Assembly (NCBI GenBank): GCA_965240325.2
Contig: OZ251249.1
Coordinates: 682,001 to 746,000, forward strand
From: Rebecca billardiae RCC1528
Lineage: Eukaryota > Haptophyta
DNA: 64,000 nt
Direction: 5' to 3'
Both the position numbers and the translations under genes were made by a program. The notes under the pieces were generated by a model. That model saw only the letters and a program-made list of their open reading frames with translations, searched no databases and was not told where the DNA came from. Positions 1-10,908 of the stretch are shown piece by piece. Within the stretch, counting starts at the first letter, position 1. Each line of letters opens with the position of its first letter.

Positions 1-380
1 TCGGCTGGCGCCGTGGCTGGTGCGGCCGCGTGGTCGGCACGGACCGTCACCACCGTACAGTCCGTACACCAGGTTCCCTACCGCTCAGGTTGGCATCACT
101 TATTGGCAGAGGCGCGGGCGCGGCACAAGACAACCGCGTCCGCGCGGCGCGCCGTGCGGCGCCCGCTCGGAACTCGTGAACGCTCATCAGCGGCGCCCCG
201 CCCGGCTGGAGTCGGCGGACTCGGCGGTGTAGTTACACTGAACTCATCGTGTTTACCTGTCCGGCCCGCGGGCTCCGGATTCCGAAAGCACTGCGCACGC
301 TGTGACTCCGTGTTGACTGTTCATGAGGTGGACGAAACGGTCGTCGGCACTCGGCACGACGACGGCGGAATCGACGCGAA
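1..380. other. Upstream region of the SprT-family gene
   Basis: GC-rich sequence before the first start codon of the SprT-like gene. Short open frames run through both strands, but their composition is low-complexity Arg/Ala/Ser and no family is recognisable. It may hold the promoter and 5' untranslated region of the gene that starts at 381; no TATA box or other clear core element was seen. Confidence 0.4.
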
Positions 381-2613
381 ATGTGGACGCCGCGCGGAAC
401 GATCGTCCTGCTGTCGTCCGACGAGGATGAGCCCGCGGGGAGCGCCATGCGCGCTCGTCGACTCGTGGTCGACAGCTCCCCCAGCAGCGAGAGCTCCTCC
501 CCAGAACGTGCGCCCTCAGCCGCCCGCAGCTCACCCGTGCCCGCCGCTCGCTCGGCCGTGCGCCGCGGGCGCATCGTGCTGGAGGATGACGACGCGAGCG
601 ACGACGAGCCCACCCTGGCGGCAGAGGCGTGCACGCCGCTGGCAGCCGTCTCGGGTGCGGCGCGGCATGTGCAAGGGCTCGCCTCGCGCCGGCGCCGCGC
701 GGTCCTCGACTCGCCCTCCTCGAGCGACGGAAGCCTGCCGACGCCTCCGCGGTTGGGATCAGCGCGCGCACCGATCAGTAGCGCTCGGGGCCGGCGCGTG
801 GTGCTCGACTCTCCGCCGTCTGGCGGCAGCCCAAGCAGTGCGGACGACTCCGCAGCCGCCACCCCGCCGCCGCACGGCGGCTCGTCGACGCCGCGGCGCG
901 CGTCGGCGCGAGTGATTGTCCTGCTCAGCAGCGACGACGACGGCGACGACGACGATGACGATGACGACGACCCTGATGATGCTGACTCTGGTCCTGAGAG
1001 GGCGGAGGGGGCGGCGGCGGAGCGCGTGGGCTCCTCGCCGAGGACGGCCGTCATTGGGCAAGGCGGGGGTGGCCTGGGCGCCATCTCGCTCGTCGACGGC
1101 ACCCCGACCTCCCACCGCCGCCCTGCGCCCCCCTGGAGGCCACACCGGCAGGAGACGAGTGGTGTGGCGCACGCGCTCCCGGTGCGGCCTCAACTGCCGG
1201 CGCCAGCGCCGCCTGGCCAGGCCGGCGCGTGCGCTGACGAGCCGATCGAGCTCTCGAGCGACTCCGGCTCGGACGAGCCCGCAGAGGAGCCGCCGCGGCG
1301 GCGTGTGGGCAGCGCGCGCCCAGCGGGCGCGCGCCGATGGCCGTGCGCCTCGCCGCCCAGCGGCGGCAGCAGCTCAGGCTCAGACGACTCAGCTCTGCCG
1401 GGCTCCCCTCCGCGGCCGCGCCGGCGCGCGCCGGGCGGCGGCCGGCCAGAGGGCGATCGTGGCGCTGGCGGCGGCGTGCTGGCGGCGGTGGGCGGCGCGG
1501 GCGCGAACATCGGCAGCGCGCCAGCCACGCCTGCGCGCGGCAAGAAGCTGGCGCCGCCCTCCGACCCCGCCACCACGCCTGCGCCTCGCGCGAGGCCCGC
1601 GGCGCCGCCGCTCTCAGCGCGCGCGCGCGCGGCGCAGCGGCGCGCGCTCACCGAGTCCCTCCGGCCCGAGTTCGAGCGGCTGAACCGGGCGGCTTTCGAG
1701 GGGCGGCTGCCCTTGGACCTGCCGCTGGCGTGGTCGAACACGCTCAGGCGCACGGCGGGGATCACCAAGCTGTGGACGGCGCGCGGGGCCGACGGTGGGC
1801 GGCGCGCGCGCATCGAGCTTGCCACCAAGGTGGTGGACAGCCCGGAACGGTGCGCGCGCGGCGCCGTGCGCCCGCCCGCCAGCCCCGTGCGCGCGCGAGC
1901 GCCGTGCCGCGCGGCACGCGGCGACTGTGCTCACCTGCCCGCGCGCGCGCCGTCGGTGGCGCAGGCTCGAGTCGACGCTGCTCCACGAGATGTGCCACGC
2001 CGCGGCCTGGCTGCTTGACGGCTGCCTCCGGCCGCCGCACGGCGCACCGTTTTGGGAGTGGGCGCGGCGCGCGATGCGGCGGCTGCCGGGCGTGCAGGTG
2101 ACGACGTGCCACGCGTACGAGATCCACTGCCGCCACCGCTTCCGGTGCGAGGGCTGCCGCAAGGAGTACGGCCGGCACTCCAAGTCGATCGACCCCGCCA
2201 AGCACGCCTGCTCGCTCTGCGCCGGACGCCTTGTCTACCTCGGAGCGTTCGAACTGGACGGGACGCCCGTGCGCGCGCGCGCGCCGACGGCCTTCTCGCG
2301 CTTCGTCGGAGAGAGGATGGGCGCGGCGAAGCAGCGGGCGGGGCCGGGCGCGTCGCATGCGCAGGTGATGGCGCTGCTCTCGGCGGAGTGGCATGAGCTC
2401 AAGGCGAGCGGTGGCGTGCTCGGGTCCGCAGGGTCCGGTGGCGCGCTCGTTGCCGGCGGCTCCGATGACCGCCAGCGTCACGGCAACGTCGGCAACTCCA
2501 ACGCTGCCGGCGACGAGGCCCAGCGGGCAGGCGGCGGCAGCAGCGGACCTGGCGCCCCAACCTCCGCCGCCTCGTCCGTGCTCGACGCGATGCTCGCAGA
2601 GCTGCAGATCTGA
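381..2613 (+). CDS. GCNA/Spartan-type SprT metalloprotease with SUMO-interacting-like motifs (2 exons)
   Basis: Exons 381-1849 and 1965-2613 (intron of 115 bp, donor GTGCGCG, acceptor CAG) join in phase to 705 aa. The C-terminal part has the SprT zinc site HEMCH (H497, E498, H501), a likely third ligand H515, and then a four-cysteine zinc ribbon (CEGC ... CSLC) with the signature YGRHSKSID. This layout matches germ-cell nuclear acidic protein (GCNA/ACRC), a nuclear protease that acts on DNA-protein crosslinks. The first 300 residues look disordered and acidic, with repeated hydrophobic-plus-acidic patches such as IVLLSSDEDE (8-17), IVLEDDDASDDE (65-76), VIVLLSSDDD (178-187) and IELSSDSGSDE (289-299), which resemble SUMO-interacting motifs. 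The splice restores the expected SPERLESTLLHEMCHAA. Family confidence is high; the substrate role is inferred from animal homologues. Confidence 0.9.
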
Positions 2614-2737
2614 CGGCCGCCCGCCAAGGCTGGCATCGGCGAGCCGTGCCGCTTGTACTATATATATACGTAGCAGTAGTTACTAGCAGACCGTACGACG
2701 ATTGTTGCCGCCGCCCTGAAGCGCTTGTTCATCAACA

Positions 2738-2850
2738 TTTTTCCGGCGGCGCTACCATCGGCGACGGCTTCATGGGCGGTGACAGTTGGCGGGCGTCAAT
2801 CTCGCCTGCCTGAGCTGTGTGCGTCTCTTATGATTCTTAGTAAACTGTAC
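2738..2850 (+). repeat. Dispersed repeat, copy A (inverted partner at 14169-14278)
   Basis: About 110 bp, nearly identical to the reverse complement of 14169-14278. The shared core runs from the CCGGCGGCGCTACCAT block to CTTAGTAAACTG. A degraded third relative at about 62605-62655 keeps the GGCGACAGTTGGC and GTAAACTGTAC segments. No coding potential is visible. It may be a short non-autonomous element or a duplicated 3' flanking segment. Confidence 0.75.
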
Positions 2851-2906
2851 GTACCACTGACCAATCGCCATCGTGATTTCGCGCGTTCGCGGCATTAAAG
2901 TTCAGC

Positions 2907-3401
2907 ATGGCGGCGCGCCCGCCGCGCCGGCGGAGCTGTTGGCACGTCGTGCTCTTCTTGGCGACGTGCGGCGCGCGCGACGGCCGACGCCGTCTGATCG
3001 TGGGCGGCGAGTCGCTCTCGCCGTTCCAGCTCCCCTGGCTTCTCGTCCTCGCCGAGCGCGAGCTCAGCGCCGACGCGTATGAGATCCATTGTGGCGCTTC
3101 GCTCGTGCATCCGCGCATCGCGCTCACGTGCGCGCACTGCGTGCACAACCGCACGTCGAGCTTCAAGGTGAGCGTGCACCGGCACAACATCACGCGGCCC
3201 GCGCGCTCTGAGTCGCGCTGCTCGCGCAACATCGAGGTGCGCTCCGTGCTCGCACACCCGCGGTACAATTCGGTCACGCAAGCCAACGACATCGCGCTGA
3301 TGCTGCTCGCGCGGCCCGCGCCGTGCGCAAAGACGGTGAGGCTCGACGACGGCACGGCGCTCCGGCACGCCTTCGGCACACCCGCCGCCGGCAAGGGCCG
3401 T

Positions 3402-3433
<32 letters not shown>

Positions 3434-3916
3434 TGCGGTCGGCCGCTTCGGCTGGGTCGCCGGCTGGGGGGCCACCGACCGCACCTCTGAGCACTTTTCG
3501 GACGTGGCGATGCGCGTGCGCGTGCCCGTGCTGAGCGAGGGCGTGTGCTCGCGCGTGTACGGCCCGCTCCGCGCGCGCATCAAGGTGCGCTACTTCCCGG
3601 ACTCGATGCTCTGTGCCGGCAACGCGGGGCCCCGCTGGCAGCGGCGGCGGCAGCAGTCTGACAGCTGCGAGGGTGACTCGGGCGGCCCCCTCTTCGTCGA
3701 GGCGCCGTCGGGATCGTCCGGACCGTCCGGACGGCCCGGGCAGGCCGGGCCGAGGGGCGGGCAGCGTCGGGGTCACGGGCGGCCGCTCGGCGTGCTCCTC
3801 TACTCGGGCGGCGCCGCCGGCGCGCACGAGGCCGAAGCTGACAGTGGCGGAGCTCGCGATGCCGCTGCGGATGTCGATGACCCGACTGCGCAGGCAAAGC
3901 CACCTGGACGACGACT

Positions 3917-3961
<45 letters not shown>

Positions 3962-4202
3962 CGTGCAGATCGGTATCATCTCGTGGGGCATCAGCTGCTC
4001 CGTGAAACGGTACCCCGGCGTGTACACTCGCGTCGCGCATCACCTGCCGTGGATCATACGCTCCACACGCACCCTGCTCGAGCACAGCGCCCGCGAGCGG
4101 ACGATGGCGGCTGGTGGATCGTCGCGCAAGCACTACCGTAACGGCACAGCTGCAACCACCAGTGCAGAGCATCCCACATTAGCAGCGGGCCACGGCAGCT
4201 AG
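2907..4202 (+). CDS. Secreted trypsin-like serine protease (S1A) with polyglutamine insert
   Basis: Single exon, 431 aa. A basic N-terminus and short hydrophobic stretch (about residues 11-21) suggest a signal peptide. The mature-enzyme start IVGG is at about 31. The catalytic triad is visible: LTCAHC (His about 77), NDIAL (Asp about 128) and DSCEGDSGGP (Ser about 258); the Asp opening that last motif gives trypsin-like Lys/Arg specificity. The oddity is a long low-complexity insertion between the active-site serine and the GIISWG strand, Gly/Pro/Arg/Ala-rich and ending in 14 consecutive glutamines, all CAG (3918-3959). A glycine run sits near residues 166-176. The C-terminal tail after PGVYTRV is unusual and Ser/Thr/His-rich. 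Confidence 0.88.
3918..3959 (+). repeat. CAG trinucleotide repeat (14 units)
   Basis: Fourteen uninterrupted CAG codons inside the trypsin-like gene, encoding polyglutamine. A pure run implies recent expansion and likely length polymorphism. Confidence 0.97.
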
Positions 4203-4481
4203 CGCTGGCGTCGGCGAGACCGCACCGGCGGGCGAGCAGCGGGGCGCGAATCCGGGCGGCGTGCCAATAACGGCGGAGAGCGACGAATCGTGCGGCGCTG
4301 ACTACGGCTACGCTGCTTACGCCGGCGGCGCCGGCGGCGCCGGCGGCGCGAGTCGTCGTATTATATTCTACGACGCATATCATCGCCATCAGCAGCGCAT
4401 TATCATGCATGCTGCCGTGCGCTGATGACTACCGAGCAGTCAGTAGATGCGCGCTGTGCAGGCAATTCGTCCTGATGGCGG
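4203..4481. other. Intergenic DNA before the 1.95-kb transposon
   Basis: The 3' flank of the protease gene, including a short GCCGGCGGC repeat at about 4321-4351. No gene seen. Positions 4475-4481 (ATGGCGG) are the left target-site duplication of the transposon. Confidence 0.5.
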
Positions 4482-6432
4482 TAGGTGGGTCCCTCCCAAC
4501 TGGGGCGATGTTCTGGCGCACTCAGAATGGCGTCCTAGATTTCGTCTCTCACCCAGAATCGACGCTATAAATGCGTCCCATCGGGGCGGAGCAAAAGTTT
4601 CGACCTCAAAACCTACTCCGCGTGCCGTCGCGCGGCCGAGCGCGCGCGCGCCGCGCCACTAGTGTCACATAGAGATTTTGCGAAGCGTTACTTGATGGTT
4701 ATGGTGGCTAGATGGCGACATGCGATCGGAACGACTTATTGGCAACCGTTGACACCCGACCGAACCATTTTATGAAGCAAAGAGTGGGGCTCTATGCTGT
4801 GCGCGGATACCTCCAACAAACTACAGCAAGATCGAGCAGATTACCCACTTTGTATATAGCCAATTACCCGTATATAGAACGACGGTTACCCACTTTATAT
4901 TGACCGTGGATGTGGCTCACTATATATTCAAATTCGTTCCGATATGTGGGTACGTTTGTTGGGTCATCGAATAGGCGCCGAGCGACGCGGACACAGGCAA
5001 ACCGGGCCGCAACCGGACTGCCTGCGAGTGGCAGTGTTTGTGGCGGGCTGCGTGCCGAGGCACGCATCATCGCCCGCCACCGAGCATGCCACCGTCGTCA
5101 CACGGGAGCCCTCCGCCGTCGAGGCTGGACTATCAGCCAACGCCACCGCCGGAGCTTGCCGCGCTCGGCGGCTTCCGTGCTCGTACTCCGCGTGTCACCG
5201 GTCGTCGTATGCCCACCCGCGTGAGGCCGCCACCAGTCCACGACTACCGCAGCTGCAGCCCATGCCGTCGACGATACCTCCTACAATCTTCTTGCCAGGC
5301 AGCAATACGATAGGTTCACCGACGCTGCTGCTAGGCTGAGAGCACTCAGCCAGTTGGCCGGCGAGACGTCAGATGGTTGAGCTGCTGGCCTAGCCATCAC
5401 GTTGCGGCTTCCGCTCGCTCAAGTACACCCAACGTGACGACGAGAACGTGCTGGGCAATCATCAGACATGCGTCTGAGGGGTCTACCACGCCTAGCCGTA
5501 GATTTGCTGAGTACGAGTCTTCGCAGATAACAAGCGGAACGAGTGGGACCACCCGATGGCAGGAGCAACAGCGTGGGGTGGCACCCGCGCCTGTCAACGC
5601 GACCGCGTTCTGTCAAGAATGGACCCATATCCTGCGACCACGCTCGAGCACCGCATATTATGCCCACACTCGGCATAGGGAAGGATCGCTGAGCGCCTGC
5701 TGCCGCTGTCAAAGGCCCTGCTGATCTTCCTGGCGCTTGATCGTGCACACGGATGGCAAGTCAGCGTGCTCGATGCACATCGCGGCGGCTTCTCAGCATC
5801 CCAAGTCCTCAGTGCACCCATCCCAGGCCTGCTGGTCGATGATTGGTACCAACCCCCACCAAACACGCCCTCTCGGAAGTCGCCAATCGCTCACATGGCT
5901 CCCCGAGAGCCCGGGGCTGGCTGTCGTGCGTTCTCACGAGCAGCTTGCGCGCAGCCCAATTGTCACCTTCACGGTGCGTAGAGCTGCTCAAGATGGCGGG
6001 AGCGTCAAGAGTATGCACATGCCTGATGGTGACCCATGCCTCCCGTCGCCTGACCCGCCTGTAGCGAAAAGTGACCCTGCTCGAAGGCACGGGTCGAACA
6101 CCTGCCGATCGATTCAAGTTGTCTGTACGCGTCTAGCCGGGCGAGAGTCAAACATGCGGGCACGTGCCAGGCGGGGGATGTGTGACCACGGATCCCATCC
6201 GTGAGCACGCGCAAAGCGCTGGAGCGCGCGATAGGTGTTGGCAGTAGTCTACCCGACACACGGCGGCTCGGTCGCGCTGGAGAGGCACTCCGACATCGTC
6301 GGGAGCGTTCAGATCGGACCTCGGCCGGCGGCCCGGCGATTTTCCCGAGCCGCGCCCCGCGCGAAAGAAATCCGGCCAGAGAACCCGGTAAATGTTTAAA
6401 AGACCGCTGGAAAATCGCCAGGGACCCACCTA
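4482..6432. mobile_element. DNA transposon, 1.95 kb, 13-bp TIRs, 7-bp TSD
   Basis: The left end TAGGTGGGTCCCT (4482-4494) is repeated inverted at the right end as AGGGACCCACCTA (6420-6432). The flanks are identical 7-bp direct repeats ATGGCGG (4475-4481 and 6433-6439), a target-site duplication. Together these define a cut-and-paste element of 1,951 bp. Open frames inside are short and overlap on both strands; none resembles a transposase that I recognise, so this is probably a non-autonomous or decayed copy. The interior is less GC-rich than neighbouring genes. A 7-8 bp duplication would suit hAT-like or P-like groups, but I do not assign a superfamily. Confidence 0.85.
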
Positions 6433-6477
6433 ATGGCGGTAAATCGTATCAGTACTAAGCGCGCCGGCGCACCGTAG

Positions 6478-6517
6478 TCATATACATATACATATATATA
6501 TATATACATATACATAT

Positions 6518-6570
<53 letters not shown>

Positions 6571-6578
6571 TATATATA
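6478..6578. repeat. (CATATA)n / TA microsatellite
   Basis: About 100 bp of CATATA and TATATA units lying directly against the left end of the first 2-kb inverted-repeat element. Confidence 0.95.
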
Positions 6579-8623
6579 CAGTAAACAAATCGATTTTAGC
6601 CGTCACCGTAACCTGTCCGCACTTCCGCCCAGTGGGGATGCGCCGGAATTTTTTTCATGCCCCGTTCGCGGCACTTCGCGCCGCGCACAGTGGAGAAAGA
6701 TCGGGCCGAAGCCGGCTGAGCATGGTCGTTCGTGCGCACGCCCATTCGAATCGATGGCGCGCTCCGAGCGGCGGGCGTGCGCGCATGTGTGCCGCGAGGG
6801 GGGCTGCGAGGCGTCGGCTGGCTTGCCAAGGCGGTTCCCCGGGGCGGCGTCACCCTCGCCCGCCCCTCCTCGCCCACCCTCGCTCCACGGGCGGCCACAC
6901 GTGACCTGTTGAGATGAGTTCACGGGGGCCGCGCGGCACGCGCGCGGAGAGGCGAGGAAGTGGTGTTTCGCGGAAAAACGTTCTGTAGCATTGTGCCCAA
7001 CCCATGTGGGCACCCGCTCCACAAGTTTGCGGTACGCCAAACCGCACACAGCGGCCTGAGCAGCTCCCAGACTGACTTTCGCTCTTGAAGCCTGTTTTTG
7101 GGCCAGATCTTGGTGTGGATGTAGCGCGGCGAGGAGGCGCCGGGCGCGCGCCCGAGCTGCGTGCTGCCACTCGCCATGACCCATAGACATCGTCCGTCGC
7201 GAACGACCCGGCTCGCCTCGACCTCTCCGACCCGCCGGGCAGCCACGACCGAGCGCGCAGCCAACGGTGTCCAAACAGAGGCTTCTCAGACCGCGTGGGA
7301 TGGGCATAGGCGCGAGAGAGGGCGCCCAGCGCGCTCTTGAGATGCACAGGAGCACGCGCTGGTGCGTATAGAACCATCCCATCACGATCGCCCCGACCTG
7401 GCGCGCCCTATCTGGCCCGTCAGGCTGCCCGCGCCGCCGCCGCCGGCGCCACGCCGCCGCCACGCCGCCGCCGCACCGCGGGCACGCGGGTAAGTCTGTA
7501 TTCAACAAATACAGAATTTCCGGTGCGGCCCTCTTTTGGGCGGCAAGGTCGGTGTGGTCGACACCTGCCGCGCGGCATGGGCCACGGCGCGGCGAGGTGG
7601 CCGCTGGCGCACCGCGGCGCGGGCGGGATGGCTCGAGGACACCACCGCCCCGCCTCCCACGCCGCGCCGTGCGCGTGCGCCGTGCTCTCGTCGCGTACCG
7701 AATTTCCTGCGGTGAGCGACGTCACACAGCGCGACCATGCCATCGCGCGACGAGGTGCGTTCAGCTCGGCGATTTGTCGTATTTGTTGAATACATGCGGG
7801 TACGAATCAGCCGCAAGATCGCCGTCGATGGCGAGACTCGCATCGCCCGAGGGGGCGCGCGCGGTGTGGAGTGGCACGCGACGCGGAGAGGGCGGGTGCG
7901 GTGCCGCGGGCGCGCGACTGGTCTAGAACATCCCAATGAAGCGCGGGACGGCGCCGCGCGCCTGTGCTCGCCGCCGTCTCCTCGCAGTCGAAAATATCTA
8001 GCTGTGCACCCTTCTGCCTGGGGTTGGGCCGGCCTCGCAGGCGCGGCACGCGGGCACTGCGTGCGGGGAGGAGTGTGACATGGCAGGCTGTGGCGAGGTG
8101 GATGGCCGTGCAGGAGTATGCTGGGAAGGGCCGTTCCCGCGCTCGCGCGGTGCCTCGCGCACGTCTCGTCGAGGACGAGCGTGCTTGAATGGCTCCGGGG
8201 AGGCCTGCGCAAACGCTTGTGGACAGCCGCGCGCAACAGGTGCACACGACGAAGGTGACGACCAGGCACTCCGGCGAGGGCGGCTGTGCTGGCAGCAGGC
8301 TGCCTTTGGAGTAAGATGCGCCATCGTACGTGCCGCTTCGCCTCGCCGCATCGCCGCACTGAGCAGCAGGGCTCCACGCTCACGAATGGCTGCTCACGAG
8401 CTACGTGACAGGCCAGCCGCGTGCAACCCGGCGAGGCAGAGAGGGGCGGAGAGATGGGGAGGCTGGCTGGGATGTTGCAGTCCCATGCCCTGGGCACTCA
8501 CCAAGCGCCTGCGCGACCACCGTAGCGTCTTCTGTGCGCTCGTGCAGCCCATGCGAGAATTTCCCCGAAAATCGGCTCGTGTCGGACAGGTTACGGTGAC
8601 GATAATCCCGTTTTTGTTCACTG
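6579..8623. mobile_element. Inverted-repeat element, copy 1 (about 2.04 kb)
   Basis: It starts CAGTAAACAAA and ends TTTGTTCACTG. Further in, the left CGTCACCGTAACCTGTCCG is matched inverted on the right by CGGACAGGTTACGGTGACG, giving imperfect terminal inverted repeats of about 40 bp. Copy 2 (16603-18644) is collinear and very similar throughout. The two copies have different indels and their open frames are not conserved, so no transposase is evident; it looks like a non-autonomous DNA element. No clean target duplication can be seen, because the left flank is TA microsatellite and the right flank is also TA-rich. An internal 16-bp inverted repeat lies at 7497-7512 and 7779-7794. Confidence 0.8.
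7497..7794. repeat. Internal inverted repeat inside copy 1
   Basis: TGTATTCAACAAATAC (7497-7512) is the exact reverse complement of 7779-7794. The same pair, with one change, is at about 17522-17538 and 17805-17820 in copy 2. The arms are AT-rich in an otherwise GC-rich element and bound about 300 bp, so this could be an older nested element or a functional hairpin. Confidence 0.7.
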
Positions 8624-9233
8624 TGTATATATATATATATATAGCTATACTATATATATCTATATATATATATATGATGTCTCAGCATCATCGATCGATC
8701 GTCGTCATCACCGCCATCCGGCCAGCAGAATGTCGTCGTATCGTAGTAGTACGTACGACAGCGCAGGCAATCGCGGGCAATATATAATAAGAATAAGTCA
8801 GAGATCTCACACGGCGCGCTAGTCGTTATCGTAGTCTCGGTTTCCGTTAGCCGCCGTTCGGTAGCCCGAGCGCCCGTACGGAGTCTCAGTGTCTTAGCGC
8901 TAGGTCCGCCCGCCGCGCAGGCGCGCCGGGGGGCGCCGGGGGGCAGGGGGGCAGAGCCCCCGGCGCTGAGTCTTTAGGCCGCCTGGCCGGCCAGGCCGAA
9001 GATCGAAAAGCTTGGGCCATTTTAGAGCAATACATAATCTGGCATGATGTTGCATGGATGCTGCTGTGTCACTGGCCAGGAGTCAGTCATCAGGAGAAGT
9101 CGGGACTTGGCCTGCGTACTCGTAGTCGGGCCGCGCGCCGCGTCCCACGGGCCGACTGCGCCTCGGCGGAGACGGCGGACCACACGTCACAGCCGCGACG
9201 ACGTAGTCCCGCGGTTTTTTAGTGTGATGACTC

Positions 9234-9307
<74 letters not shown>

Positions 9308-9581
9308 GCGTATAGCGAACCAGCCAATGGCTAGTCTCAGTTTCTAGGCCAGATCCGCAGATAGATAGCGCGCAAGCCCCAGTTTCTTAACTACCGGTGA
9401 CAGCTCCTTGTTGCCCGCGATTGCTGGGTGGAATTCCCATTTTATTCTGGCGCACTTCCGCACTGGGGAGGCGGAAAAGCGCCATTTAATACGAAAAAAG
9501 GCTAATAAAAAGCCATTTATTATAAAAGAACTAAGCGCGCACGCAGTGCGAAGAAATGTTTTTGGCGGTGTAGTATGCGAA
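8624..9581. repeat. Intergenic DNA with TA and CT microsatellites
   Basis: TA-rich repeats at about 8624-8675, then unique sequence, a G-run-rich block near 8925-8965, and a (CT)n tract at about 9231-9304. The stretch at about 9445-9475 (GCACTTCCGC followed by ACTGGGGA) resembles a part of the left end of the 2-kb element (about 6618-6640), so a degraded fragment of that family may lie here. No gene seen. Confidence 0.5.
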
Positions 9582-10508
9582 TCACCATAGATCTGCGTAC
9601 GCGGCGTCCCGAGCACACTCGTCGGGGCTCAGCTGCGGCTCGGCCTGCGCACGCTCAGCAAGCTCGCGTGCGGCAGCCTTTCCCTTGCCCCGCCTCGAGC
9701 AAGACTCACTATGAGGATCGACGTATGAGTGAGCGTGTGCCGCCGAAAGCTGCTGTCCGACAGCCACCCGCGGCTGCAGCCGCTGGCCGCGGTGCCTGGC
9801 CTCGGCGCGGGCCCCGCAGGCCTCCTCCTCCTGCGCGCCTCCTCCAGGCGTTTGGGCCGCCGCCGCCTTGGCCGCCTCGTCCTCGTCGATCAGCTGAACG
9901 GTGGGAGTGATGTCTGTGCTCAGCTGACTGCGACTTGACGAGCGAGGCGACGAGCGACAGCAGCCCGATGACCAAGCCGACGAGCTCGTCGTACGAGCCG
10001 TCACGCGTGCGCTCGTGCTGTGTCTGAGCTGGCTCGCGCTCGTACGCCGACCAGGCTTTGCTCGGACTGAACGCGTCTGCTCGGGCGTCTTTGCGTGTGC
10101 GCTTGGGCGGCCGCGGGCCGTCATCTGGTCCGACCGCGCGCAGCTCGAGCTCGGAAGCGTTGAGCTGCTCCACGGTCGACTCGCTTTCTGCCTCAGGCTC
10201 GACCACGGCAGCAGGCCCCGCAGCAGCCGCCTGATAGCATCGGCAGGGGCCCCTGCGCCACCCGCCGCCGTCCGCACATCGGCCAGCTTGGCGCACACGC
10301 GCTGGACCACGGCCTCGCCGCGCTTGACGCGGATGTGGTGCCAGGTCGTCGTGCCAATCGCTTGGCGATTGGCAACGGGTGCGGGCACCTCGATCACGAC
10401 AACGCCTGTCGCGTAGGCTGTGTAGCGATGACCGTCCACGACTCCGTCGCGGGTGGACGGCGCCATGCACCGGCACGCCATCGCGGCCGTGGACGCAAGT
10501 GAATTCAT
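9582..10508 (-). pseudogene. Possible broken or spliced hypothetical gene
   Basis: A minus-strand open frame of 308 aa begins at the ATG at 10508. The most protein-like stretches alternate between two frames. The N-terminal piece (TRDGVVDGHRYTAYATG) and the C-terminal acidic piece (LIDEDEAAKAAAA) are in one frame; the middle, with a nuclear-localisation-like PPKRTRKD and a hydrophobic ELVGLVIGLLSLVASLV, is in another. No splice pair that restores one frame was found. It may be a pseudogene with frameshifts, contain an unrecognised intron, or be non-coding. No family recognised. Confidence 0.3.
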
Positions 10509-10831
10509 GACGAATTGTTTTTGAATTCACTAATTCGCCCAGGCCGCTACGTTGAACTCGAGCACGGACAATGTTATACAACCGCGATCTTTTGACTGTG
10601 TGAATGGGGCGCCGCCCCATGCTCAAATCCGAAGAGAACGAAGTTGTAACATTGCCTGGTCCCTAGATACTATGCTGTCCGGGTCCAGTCCGGGGCGGAT
10701 CTGAGCAGCCGGATTTTCCGCCCGGACAGACCAGAAAATATGGGATTTTCACCCTGCTTGTAATCGCGCTGATTTCGTCATGGCGCATCGGCCCGCGGTC
10801 CAGGTGCTCGGCACAGGCATCATAACTATAA

Positions 10832-10833
10832 TC

Positions 10834-10890
<57 letters not shown>
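10832..10890. repeat. (TA)n(TG)n microsatellite
   Basis: Compound repeat of TA then TG units just beyond the stop codon of the exostosin-like gene, probably in its 3' untranslated region. Confidence 0.95.
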
Positions 10891-10891
<1 letters not shown>

Positions 10892-10908
10892 TATTGCGGC
10901 ATCGATCA

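Noticed and set aside
2895-4172. Long minus-strand open frame with polyleucine opposite the trypsin gene
   Set aside because: It mirrors the protease reading frame and the CAG repeat (read as Leu on the other strand). The plus-strand frame has a full catalytic triad, so this is a shadow.
5250-5340. Possible retrotransposon gag-like fragment inside the 1.95-kb transposon
   Set aside because: A short helical-looking reading (LLARQQYDRFTDAAARLR) is too small and ends in a stop; no flanking polymerase motifs are visible.
6603-7508. 301-codon open frame in copy 1 of the 2-kb element as a possible transposase
   Set aside because: The frame is not kept in copy 2 and has no catalytic DDE/D pattern or zinc finger that I can see.
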